IMG/VR virus record: IMGVR_UViG_3300025759_000085
Span: 1 to 64,000 of that record
Length of the DNA: 64,000 bases
Reading direction: 5' to 3' (one strand)
Source: a virus
Shown: positions 27,398-35,969 of the stretch, in pieces
How the letters are laid out: each line of letters starts with the position of its first letter
Numbering within the stretch: the stretch's first letter is position 1
Made by a program: the position numbers and the translations under genes
The notes under the pieces: model-generated
Seen by the model: only the letters and a program-made list of their open reading frames with translations
Told to the model about the DNA's origin: nothing
Databases searched by the model: none

Positions 27398-29253
27398 TGT
27401 TAGGCATAATGGGAAACATTGACCAACAGGTTAACGATAAAGCAGATAGTATGCAGATGCGAGGTAAAACTAGCACTGTATCTAAAGATCTACTTGACGT
27501 TATGGCTACTCAAAAAATAGCTCGTGAAAAAGACACGGCGCTCAAAGAACTGCAAATGGCGCAACAGCAAAATCCTAACACTATTAAAGACCAGCTAGAA
27601 CAAAAAGTCATGGGTATGACGCAGAATGAAATGACCAATCAGACTGCGGGTATAATGGCGCAACGCGCCGCGCAAAAAGGTCAACCTCAACGCCCGCCGC
27701 AACAAGGTGGTATTGCAGGTGCTCGTCCTCCTATGGGTGGCGCTCCTAAACCTCCTATGCCAATGGCTGGTGGTCGTCCTCCTATGGGTGGCGCTCCCAA
27801 ACCTCCTATGGGTGGCTTACCCGCTATGGCTGGTGGTCGTCCTCCTATGATGGCTAGCGGGGGTATTGTTGGTTTTTCTGAAGGTGGGTCAACAGATCCA
27901 GCAAAGAAAGCGGTACTCAAAGATAGTCTAATGCAGAGGTTAAAGCAGGAGCGGGAAAAACTTGCAAAATTCCCTCAGCAACCCACTCGTGACATAATTA
28001 GCGAAAAAATACAAGTTCAGAAAGAAATAGAAAGACTTCAAAAAGAGTTAAAAAGTCTAGATGTAGACCCTAACTCTTTGCAGGACACCTCTAGCACAAC
28101 CCCGGGGCCAGTGGTAACATCTGCTGAAATAGCTAGAGGTCAGGAATATAAAAAAGATCCTATGTACGAAAAAGTTTTGTCTGCTATGAGTAGCAATCAA
28201 GGCGGGCCTCAAATGACCGACACTACTGCGGTGCTTGAAAAAATTGCGGGGATGGATACCGCGATAACCCCAGAACAACAAACTGCTATAAAGTCTAATA
28301 TGGCTAGTGATGCTGTCGGTGAGGATACTATGGGTACCCTTGGAGATATGGCTAAGAAGGATGTATTTGGTGAGGGTGGTATACAAGACGTAGCGCAGAA
28401 AAGGTTTGATGAGCGCTACGGCATAGCTGATTTAGATAAAGGCCAAGACCCCAAAACAGGAGAAATGGGTTTAAAAGGTTTACAAGATGACTTAGCTAAA
28501 GAGCAAGACCGTCAGATGTCTCCTGAAGTACAACGTGCACAGATGCTACAAGATATGCGTGCAGGTAGTGGGCTAGGTAGACGTATTGCAAATGCGTCAA
28601 GAACTCAGAATGAAAAAACTTTAGAGTTTAAACAAAACAAGATAGACCAATATAAACAACGATTTGATACTAAGGTAGCTGCGTTGGAGAAAGCCGATAA
28701 TCAGGTTGCTAAAGCAGTTGAACTTAGCCAAAACACTAAAGTAGCTGCACTACAATCACTTGCAAACATAGGCGCACAAAACGCAGAACTGTTGCTTGGA
28801 CAAACGCAAATGTACATGGAGCAAAACGCTGAGCGTATTAGCGCGGCACTTAAAGCTGCAGGTATAAGTGAACAGCAAAATTTCCGTCTAGAAATGAAGA
28901 ACATAGACACCAAAAACTATTTGCTTGGAATGTTGGAAAAAATTGACGCTGAACGAGCAAAAGAGAAGCAAAAATTCTTGGAAAGTAGACAGGTGGAAAT
29001 TGATAATCTAGACCTGAGTAAACTAGACGATCGAGAAAGATACGACATGATAATAGCGCTAGCTAATTTAATTTCAGGCACAGTTGCTGAGCCTACACGT
29101 AAATTGGTAATGGCCGAGATAGGTAAACTTTACAATGTTAATTTTGAGGAAAGTGATCTGAGTTCTACGAACCCGAAAACTGAGCCTGACATTTTAGACG
29201 GCGATATAGATCTTGGTGAAAAAGGTGAAGACCTAGTAGAAAGTTTAAAGTAG
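27397..29253 (+). CDS. Internal virion-type protein with Pro/Gly linker
   Basis: A 618-residue protein. Residues 1-95 are helical and Gln-rich. Residues about 98-150 form a Pro/Gly/Met low-complexity linker (ARPPMGGAPKPPM repeats), followed by MASGGIVGFSEGGSTDP, the same motif as in the upstream gene and almost identical at DNA level. The remainder is long charged helices (about 170-220 and 395-530) ending in an acidic tail. It resembles gp15-type internal proteins by order and helical content; no enzyme signature is seen. Translation is coupled to its upstream gene, and the next gene starts 7 bp after its stop. Confidence 0.55.
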   Translation: MLGIMGNIDQQVNDKADSMQMRGKTSTVSKDLLDVMATQKIAREKDTALKELQMAQQQNPNTIKDQLEQKVMGMTQNEMTNQTAGIMAQRAAQKGQPQRPPQQGGIAGARPPMGGAPKPPMPMAGGRPPMGGAPKPPMGGLPAMAGGRPPMMASGGIVGFSEGGSTDPAKKAVLKDSLMQRLKQEREKLAKFPQQPTRDIISEKIQVQKEIERLQKELKSLDVDPNSLQDTSSTTPGPVVTSAEIARGQEYKKDPMYEKVLSAMSSNQGGPQMTDTTAVLEKIAGMDTAITPEQQTAIKSNMASDAVGEDTMGTLGDMAKKDVFGEGGIQDVAQKRFDERYGIADLDKGQDPKTGEMGLKGLQDDLAKEQDRQMSPEVQRAQMLQDMRAGSGLGRRIANASRTQNEKTLEFKQNKIDQYKQRFDTKVAALEKADNQVAKAVELSQNTKVAALQSLANIGAQNAELLLGQTQMYMEQNAERISAALKAAGISEQQNFRLEMKNIDTKNYLLGMLEKIDAERAKEKQKFLESRQVEIDNLDLSKLDDRERYDMIIALANLISGTVAEPTRKLVMAEIGKLYNVNFEESDLSSTNPKTEPDILDGDIDLGEKGEDLVESLK

Positions 29254-29260
29254 GTAACAA

Positions 29261-32200
29261 ATGGCTACCTTACAAGACATAAGAAGTGCGTATAACAACG
29301 CCAAGGCGCAAGGGTTGGAGAGCGAAGCTAGAGAACTAAGCGAGCTCTATGAAAAAGCCTACAACGAACTACAGCGCAAGAAGTACCCATCTTTAGAAGT
29401 GGGACGTGAGGAAGAGACTGGTGTGATTGGTAACTTCTTTAAAGGTATACCCACGGGTGCTGTGGGTTTATATAGTTCAGCCGCGCTAGGCGCTATTGCT
29501 CCTCTTGAAGAAGAGGCAGAACTTGCCGCACGCAAAAAGATCCTAGCAACTCAAGAAGCCCTTTCTTTTGATAACGTAGACGAAGATTCTATAGCGTATA
29601 ACTTAGGCCAAGGTGTTGGTTCTATATTAGGACTTGTACCTGCAGCGTTTGCGGGCCCTGCAGCCATACCAATAGCAGGTGTAGTGTCAGGTGCAGCAGG
29701 TGCGGGAGAATCTAGTGAGCGTGCTAGAGCCGCAGGTGCAACCGAAGAAGAGCGTAATTTAGCCGCCCTGAAAGGTGTAGGTGTTGGTCTAACCGAAATG
29801 ATACCTCTCGGAAGGCTTGCTACTAGGCTAAAAATTCCGGGATTGTCTGATGTAATGGACAAACTGGTAAGTAGGATAGACAGTGATACTGTTAACGGGA
29901 TTGTTACTAGATTACAACGTATGGTCGGTACGGGCATAATAGAAGGTGGCCAAGAAGCATCTGCCGCTATACTACAAAACTTAGTACAAGCAGGGTACGA
30001 CCCCGAACAAGAACTTATTAATATGGGCGTGCTAGAAGAAGGCTCTTATGGCGCTGGTTCTGGTGCTATAGTACAGGGACTTAAAGACGTTTTAAGTAGA
30101 AAAGGTAGAAGAGCTAAAGTAACAGACGATAGTATTGATACTACTGAAGAACGTGTAGAACAAAGAAAGTTTGATGAGCGACAAGAAAAAGCCCGAGAAG
30201 AGCGTGATGATATACAGGGCGATATGTTTGCAGAAGAATTAAATGTCGCTGAACAAGAAGAACGTGATAAACAAGGGCCCCCAAAACCTGTTCAAGATTT
30301 AAAAGAACCGTTGACTGAGCGCGATACTAGTACACGGGATATGATAGACGAGCTAGAAACCGCCGAACTAGAATCTATGGTGGAGCAAGATAAAATAGAC
30401 TCTACACGTAAAATAGATACGGCTAGAGATAGGGCTCGAGAAGAGCGCACTATGATAAATAGAAGAACGATACTTAACCGAGTGTTAGATTCTTCTACCA
30501 CCACTAATTCTAGAGCGTTAACTAAGAAGTTTGAAAAAGCCCTGCAACAAGACGGCTACAGAAACCCAAAAGCAACCAAGGCTGAAGTGGCTAGTTTGGA
30601 ATCATACCAACGTACTCAGCGTGCAGAAAAGCCACAGCGTGTTACAGAAGCGGCGAAACAAAAACAATTTGACGATAGGCAAAAAGCTGCTAGGAAAAAC
30701 CGCAATACTGAACAAATGGATATGTTCCCTGCCGAACTACAAGAGATGGAAAGTAGACAACCTTTCTTGCCTTCTGACTCAGATCTTAGTAAATTAGAAG
30801 CTAAGATAAAGGAGCAAATCGGAAATGTTGGAAAGCAAACTGCTAGAACACCTGACGAGAGAAGAACTAGAGACCGCATTCAAAGTCGTTCAGAATTCAT
30901 GGGACAGAGACGTGCTGATGGTACCCCCAGCGCTGGAAAGCCTCTCCAAGGAAGATTGGATGGTCGTAAGCGTAACACTAGAAGATCTACTAGACGAAAA
31001 AGAGAGCCAGTCTTTGCACTAGGTAGTCAACAGGAACTACAACTAGGGGCTCCACGCCTCCGAACAAAACCAGTCAGACCCGCTACGATGGAGCCTGTTG
31101 AAGCTCCGTTAATTGATACACCCACCACAAAAGAGCGTGTTCTAGATTCTGGTAGAAAAGTAGACCTAGTAAAGTACCCTACTAGCAGTACGCTAGTTCC
31201 TGAACACAGAAAACTAAATCAAGATCGTAGAGCATTAAAAAATGTATACGACCTACCAACCACAAAAAGAATTCAAGATGACTCCTTAGAACGTGCTATA
31301 CCTGCAGATGTTAAAGAAGTATCTATTTACATGCAGAAATTTGATAGCCCAATGAGCGCTTTGTTACATGCCACATATCAAGTAGCTAGCCCTAACAATA
31401 ACCCAATTAAAACTGCTGGAATAACCACTAGAGGGCTAACTCCTAAAAAAGCCGCTAAGGTCTTGGCATGGGCTAAAAAGAATTTAAGTCAAGAAACTAA
31501 CAAAGCCCTACGTACTAAGGTACAACAGTTGCGTGAAGCAGATGCTAAAGCGGCGCAAGAAAAATCTGAAAAAGCTGCTGCTAAGAAAGAGACTGCGGAC
31601 ACAGCTAAAAAAGCTGTTAAGACGCGTAAGGCTAAGGTAACTAGGAAGAAAGCACAACCTAAAGCTGAAGCACAACCTAAACCTAAAGCACAGCCTAAAG
31701 CTAAAGCACAACCTAAACCTAAAGCACAGCCTAAAGCTAAAGCACAGCCTAAAGCTAAAGCACAGCCTAAAGCGGAGCCAGCTAAAAAAGGAGTTGAGAT
31801 AGACCAAGAGGCTGTAGATAAAAGAAAAGTAGAAGAGGCCAAGCGCGAAATAAAAGTAGAGGTGATGCAACAGATAGCCAAAAAGTGGAAGGACACTGGG
31901 GTATCTTATGGCGCATTGCGACGCATGCTTGATGACTACGGCTCAAAGTACATGCTAAATGAAGCTACTAAAGAAGACATAACTACTGTAGGTAAGCAGT
32001 ACGAAGGTGAGGTAGTTAGAGAAGCTAAAATATCCAAAGCAGATGCCAAGGTATTACTACGTATGGTATCTGACAAAGTAGATAAGTTACTACGTGCAAA
32101 CAAGTTAAAAGAAGCATTGTTAGAACTAGCGAAAACTGCAGAGAGTTCTGAGTTACGAGCTAACGCAAGAAACTTTGCTAACAAGATAGCTGATACAAAA

Positions 32201-35200
32201 GTAGAATTTGTAACTGGTGAAGAAACTGTTAAAAGGTATCCACAGGCTTATAAAAACGCTGATGAAGTGCCATTTGCATACTATGACTACAGAACAGATA
32301 CCATAACCTTAAAAGAAGGTTTCAACACAACTACGCACTTTGTATTGCACGAAACTAGTCACGCATTGAGTGAAGTAGCCATAGAGAAGAATCCTAACTC
32401 TCCTGCTGTCAAGGCTCTATACAAGCTGTTCAATGACCTTGAAGGTAAGTTAGGCACTGCATACGGCACGACAGACATACATGAGTTTTTAGCTGAAGGG
32501 CTTAACAATCGTGTGTTTAGAAAAGAATTAGGTAAGATTAAAGTAGATGGTAAAGAATACACGGCGCTAGATAAATTTATCAATATCATTAAAAACATTT
32601 TACGTATGTTGCGTGGAGATCCACCTAGACAATTAGGTAGCGCTTTACAAGAAATAGATAGATTAGCAGAAGCTATACTAGAACCTAACCTAGATCCTAA
32701 CTTTAGGTATGTACGTTCCGATAGAGGTTCTATAAGAGAGATGGCTAAATCTACAACAGATAGATTAGAAGAAGCGCGTCTTGAAGTAAAAGAACATCAA
32801 CCCGGAATGTCAGACTTTTGGAAGAACATGAAAGCCCGAGGTGGAGGCCTTAGAAACTTCGCTAAGTTCATACACCTTTCCACACTGGCAGATATAGCTA
32901 CTGTAACAGGTTTTGGAGATCTGGGACACAAGCTACATAGGGAGATAAACAAACAGCGCGGGAGTAGTGATGCCGCTATTGCTAGAAGCGACAAGTTTAT
33001 AGAACAACAAAGAAAGTTTTTTGAAGGTGTAGGCGCAAAAGTATTTGCTGCATTTAACCGTATTGTTTACAGCCCAGACTACGGTGCTACCATCTATGAC
33101 GTAGACCCTTTCGGCAAGCGTTCAGACTACGAAGGTAAAACACTTGAAACTGTAGATCTAGCAGAAGTATTTGATGAGTTACAACGCGAACTAAACGAGT
33201 TCCCAATTGACGTACAACGAAAAATGAAAGAACAATATAACAGGGAAAAAAGTTATTACGCTTCTACATTTAACGACATTGAAAAAGCTATGGACGTTGA
33301 GACTGATAGAATTATAAAAGATTCAGGTAACGAGGCAGGTAGGAAGTTATTACGGGATATAAACAGAAAACTGCTATCCAAAGCTAAAATAAAAAACTAC
33401 TTTCCATTAGTGCGGGACGATGGTGAGTTTAGAATATGGTTTACTTATACAAGACGAGACCCTAAGACAGGTGAAGCACTTGGTGTTGAGAACGCCTTAC
33501 TTACATACGAACATGTAGCGCAACGCGATGCTATGGTGGAAAGACTAGAAGCTGACCCTGACGTAGATAACTCCACTATCAGTAAATTTAATGGAGAACT
33601 TACAAGACCTTTGTTTGAGAAATCTCCTAGTGGTACATTTGTATCAGATATATTGGACATGTTACAGAAAGAGAACGTTTCGGAATCTATACAAGACCAA
33701 GTGATTCGCATGTATGCCGCTACAACTCCAGAGAATTCTTTTGTGCGTTCACTAATTGCACGTAAGGGAGACTTTGGTTACGACCAAAATGTGATGACTG
33801 CCGCGCAGACAAAGGGTAAATCTTTGGCTTTACAAGCCGCTAAAATAAGATCAGCCGCAGAGATTCGTATGGCAGTTAGAGATATTACTGATAGGGCGAC
33901 AGAGTTAAGCAAAGAGGAACCAGACAACGCTAAAATTAATGCTGTCAGAGATGCGCTCATACAAGACCACGCCAATTTTGCATTGATGGGAGCTAAAGAT
34001 AAGGGTAAAGAATACTTTATTAAACATGCAAACCAAGTAGCGTTTTTGTACACACTAGGCTTTAACTTATCATCCGCCATTGTAAACATGACACAGGTTC
34101 CATTATTTGTTATGCCGTACCTAGCGCCACGGTTTGGTGTACAAAGGACTATCGACGAGTTTATGCGATCAGCACGTATGGTTGGTGGCTCCAGAATGTC
34201 CATAAAAGAATTTTATGATATAAAAGGTACAGGTGAAGGGGCTACCTACACGCTAAAAGAAAGCCACAAGAAGAAGATACGCGAACACGCTATGGACGAA
34301 AAGGCCGCGTTAGAAGAAATAGAACAGCTAGAATCTTTGATACCAGTGATAAAAGAAGCTGATTTACAAGGTAAATTGTTTGGCACAAACATAAACCGAG
34401 AGTTGGGTGTTGACGAGAAGACTAGTAGGTATGACAAACTAATGCGAGCGTCTGCATACTTCTTTGTACAAGGTGAACGCTTTAACACCCAGACAGTAAT
34501 TATAGGCTCTTACAACTTAATACGTCAGCAAATGGCTGAACAGTTTAAGGCAGGTAAGAAATACTACAGCCCTCGTTTGGGTAAAGAAATTGACGTACCT
34601 CCAAATGTAAACGAGTTACGTAAGATAGCCGCTTTGGATGCCATATACCTAACACAAGAAACCAACGGTGGTTCTACCTTAGAAACTACAATGCCCGTAG
34701 CAAAACAAGATGTTGGTAGGTTGGCACTCATGTATAAGAGTTATGGTGTGCTTATGAACTCAGCTATGATAAAAGCGGGTATAAAAGGTATATTACGTAT
34801 ATTCTCTACCCCACAAGAAAGAAAAATAGGGCTACAACAATTAGCGGGTATACATTTAAGCGCGGCCTTTTTTGCGGGTATTGGTGGTACTCCCCTGTGG
34901 GGCATAATATCTACGCTTTGGGATCTATTCTTAGATGATGACGAAGATGATGCAGATACAAGGTTACGTAAGTTTATAAAAGAGGATTTCTACAAAGGGC
35001 CGGTATCTACACTTACAGGCATGTCTATATCTGATCGTGTTAAACTAAATGATTTAATATTCCAGTCAAGACGCTACATGCGAGATCCTAGTGTAGAAGC
35101 TAACTTTGGTTACTACTTAGGTGGGCCATTTGTTAGCACTCTAAGTAGATTCCAAAGGGGTATGAAAGACTTTGCGGATGGTAACTTCCTTCGTGCGACA

Positions 35201-35665
35201 GAGTCGTTTGCTCCTGCGGGTGCATCAAATGTGCTGACTTCATTCCGATATTACGATGAGGGTGTGTTAACTAGGGCAGGTGAACCTATGCTTGATGATA
35301 TTAAAGGTGGTGAAATCTTCTCTAAATTCCTAGGCTTTATGCCAACTGACTTGGCATTTAACAGCGAAAAGAGCGCTAGAGACACCAAAGTCACCACTGC
35401 TATAGCAAAAGAGCGTAAGAAACTTACTGGTAGATACTACAAGGCGTTACGAGATAGAGACTACCAAGAAATGGCTGATACGTGGGAAGACATAAAAGAA
35501 TTTAACAAAAGGCATAAAGGTCAAAAGTTTGTTATATCGCGTGATAATATTAAGGCTTCGGTGAAAGCTCAACATAGATCTGCGGCTACTAAACATAATG
35601 GAGTTGTTGTATCTGCTATGTATAGAGAAGCCTTAATGGATAGTTGGAAAGAATACAGTAAATAA
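29261..35665 (+). CDS. Large polyvalent-type virion protein with zinc metallopeptidase motif
   Basis: A 2,134-residue protein. Residues 1-290 are helical with Gly/Ala-rich membrane-active stretches (about 65-85, 120-150). Residues 290-700 are highly charged. An AKAQPK low-complexity hinge lies at about 797-839. A zincin domain follows: HETSH at 1030-1034 and DIHEFLAE at 1072-1079, giving HExxH plus a downstream Glu ligand, as in peptidase domains of phage polyvalent proteins. The C-terminal 650 residues contain SSAIVNMTQVPLFVMPYL and RLALMYKSYGVLMNS blocks resembling LPD-type polyvalent/ejection protein C-termini. It is probably ejected into the host like T7 gp16, carrying a protease. It is the last gene of the rightward arm. 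Confidence 0.65.
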   Translation: MATLQDIRSAYNNAKAQGLESEARELSELYEKAYNELQRKKYPSLEVGREEETGVIGNFFKGIPTGAVGLYSSAALGAIAPLEEEAELAARKKILATQEALSFDNVDEDSIAYNLGQGVGSILGLVPAAFAGPAAIPIAGVVSGAAGAGESSERARAAGATEEERNLAALKGVGVGLTEMIPLGRLATRLKIPGLSDVMDKLVSRIDSDTVNGIVTRLQRMVGTGIIEGGQEASAAILQNLVQAGYDPEQELINMGVLEEGSYGAGSGAIVQGLKDVLSRKGRRAKVTDDSIDTTEERVEQRKFDERQEKAREERDDIQGDMFAEELNVAEQEERDKQGPPKPVQDLKEPLTERDTSTRDMIDELETAELESMVEQDKIDSTRKIDTARDRAREERTMINRRTILNRVLDSSTTTNSRALTKKFEKALQQDGYRNPKATKAEVASLESYQRTQRAEKPQRVTEAAKQKQFDDRQKAARKNRNTEQMDMFPAELQEMESRQPFLPSDSDLSKLEAKIKEQIGNVGKQTARTPDERRTRDRIQSRSEFMGQRRADGTPSAGKPLQGRLDGRKRNTRRSTRRKREPVFALGSQQELQLGAPRLRTKPVRPATMEPVEAPLIDTPTTKERVLDSGRKVDLVKYPTSSTLVPEHRKLNQDRRALKNVYDLPTTKRIQDDSLERAIPADVKEVSIYMQKFDSPMSALLHATYQVASPNNNPIKTAGITTRGLTPKKAAKVLAWAKKNLSQETNKALRTKVQQLREADAKAAQEKSEKAAAKKETADTAKKAVKTRKAKVTRKKAQPKAEAQPKPKAQPKAKAQPKPKAQPKAKAQPKAKAQPKAEPAKKGVEIDQEAVDKRKVEEAKREIKVEVMQQIAKKWKDTGVSYGALRRMLDDYGSKYMLNEATKEDITTVGKQYEGEVVREAKISKADAKVLLRMVSDKVDKLLRANKLKEALLELAKTAESSELRANARNFANKIADTKVEFVTGEETVKRYPQAYKNADEVPFAYYDYRTDTITLKEGFNTTTHFVLHETSHALSEVAIEKNPNSPAVKALYKLFNDLEGKLGTAYGTTDIHEFLAEGLNNRVFRKELGKIKVDGKEYTALDKFINIIKNILRMLRGDPPRQLGSALQEIDRLAEAILEPNLDPNFRYVRSDRGSIREMAKSTTDRLEEARLEVKEHQPGMSDFWKNMKARGGGLRNFAKFIHLSTLADIATVTGFGDLGHKLHREINKQRGSSDAAIARSDKFIEQQRKFFEGVGAKVFAAFNRIVYSPDYGATIYDVDPFGKRSDYEGKTLETVDLAEVFDELQRELNEFPIDVQRKMKEQYNREKSYYASTFNDIEKAMDVETDRIIKDSGNEAGRKLLRDINRKLLSKAKIKNYFPLVRDDGEFRIWFTYTRRDPKTGEALGVENALLTYEHVAQRDAMVERLEADPDVDNSTISKFNGELTRPLFEKSPSGTFVSDILDMLQKENVSESIQDQVIRMYAATTPENSFVRSLIARKGDFGYDQNVMTAAQTKGKSLALQAAKIRSAAEIRMAVRDITDRATELSKEEPDNAKINAVRDALIQDHANFALMGAKDKGKEYFIKHANQVAFLYTLGFNLSSAIVNMTQVPLFVMPYLAPRFGVQRTIDEFMRSARMVGGSRMSIKEFYDIKGTGEGATYTLKESHKKKIREHAMDEKAALEEIEQLESLIPVIKEADLQGKLFGTNINRELGVDEKTSRYDKLMRASAYFFVQGERFNTQTVIIGSYNLIRQQMAEQFKAGKKYYSPRLGKEIDVPPNVNELRKIAALDAIYLTQETNGGSTLETTMPVAKQDVGRLALMYKSYGVLMNSAMIKAGIKGILRIFSTPQERKIGLQQLAGIHLSAAFFAGIGGTPLWGIISTLWDLFLDDDEDDADTRLRKFIKEDFYKGPVSTLTGMSISDRVKLNDLIFQSRRYMRDPSVEANFGYYLGGPFVSTLSRFQRGMKDFADGNFLRATESFAPAGASNVLTSFRYYDEGVLTRAGEPMLDDIKGGEIFSKFLGFMPTDLAFNSEKSARDTKVTTAIAKERKKLTGRYYKALRDRDYQEMADTWEDIKEFNKRHKGQKFVISRDNIKASVKAQHRSAATKHNGVVVSAMYREALMDSWKEYSK
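31650..31775 (+). repeat. 18-bp tandem repeats encoding an AKAQPK hinge
   Basis: About seven 18-bp units (consensus AAAGCACAGCCTAAAGCT and a CCT-for-GCT variant) encode A-K-A-Q-P-K. The result is a basic, proline-spaced flexible linker between the N-terminal half and the metallopeptidase region of the polyvalent protein. Copy number is likely to vary among relatives. Confidence 0.85.
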
Positions 35666-35699
35666 AAAAACTCCCCAATGCCTCGGAACAAAGGGGAGT
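35664..35699 (-). terminator. Rho-independent terminator of the leftward arm
   Basis: On the minus strand a 7-bp stem ACTCCCC/GGGGAGT (35699-35693 with 35676-35670) is followed by seven T residues. It lies just beyond the last leftward gene, at the point where the two arms converge. The plus-strand side has no T tract, so it acts on leftward transcripts. Confidence 0.75.
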
Positions 35700-35753
35700 C
35701 AAGGGAGTGACAGAAGCAACAAAGGGGAGGAAGTTACTTCTTTTCCTATAATA

Positions 35754-35969
35754 TCACACGATCCTCCAAAAGCGTACACCTAACTTGTTACTCTCTATGG
35801 AGGTTAGGGCTTTGTATTTCCAACCTCTTCTTTTAAATATTACGTTAACTTGTTCTCGTGCTTTACGAGCATTGATACATGGGACGAAGACTGAAGCGCC
35901 AACGCCCATCTTATCCCAACGTACGATAATGCGTACGCCATCAGGTGCTATGTCATCAAGTTTCAGCAT
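35754..35969 (-). CDS. Small basic protein, unknown
   Basis: A 71-residue basic protein with alternating strand-helix-strand character (GVRIIVRWDKMG, INARKAREQVNVIFKRRGW, LGVRFWRIV). The charged helix KAREQVNVIFKRRGWKYK could bind nucleic acid, but no family is recognised. Its start overlaps the end of the primase-helicase gene by 14 bp, so it is the last coupled cistron of the leftward operon, just before the terminator. Confidence 0.55.
   Translation of the reverse strand: MLKLDDIAPDGVRIIVRWDKMGVGASVFVPCINARKAREQVNVIFKRRGWKYKALTSIESNKLGVRFWRIV

Noticed and set aside
27687-27920. Antisense Pro/Gly-rich frame opposite the ARPPMGG linker
   Set aside because: Arises from low-complexity sense codons; no start signal.
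31489-31896. Antisense frames with Gly/Leu/Cys repeats opposite the AKAQPK hinge
   Set aside because: Pure shadow of the 18-bp repeats in the polyvalent protein gene.
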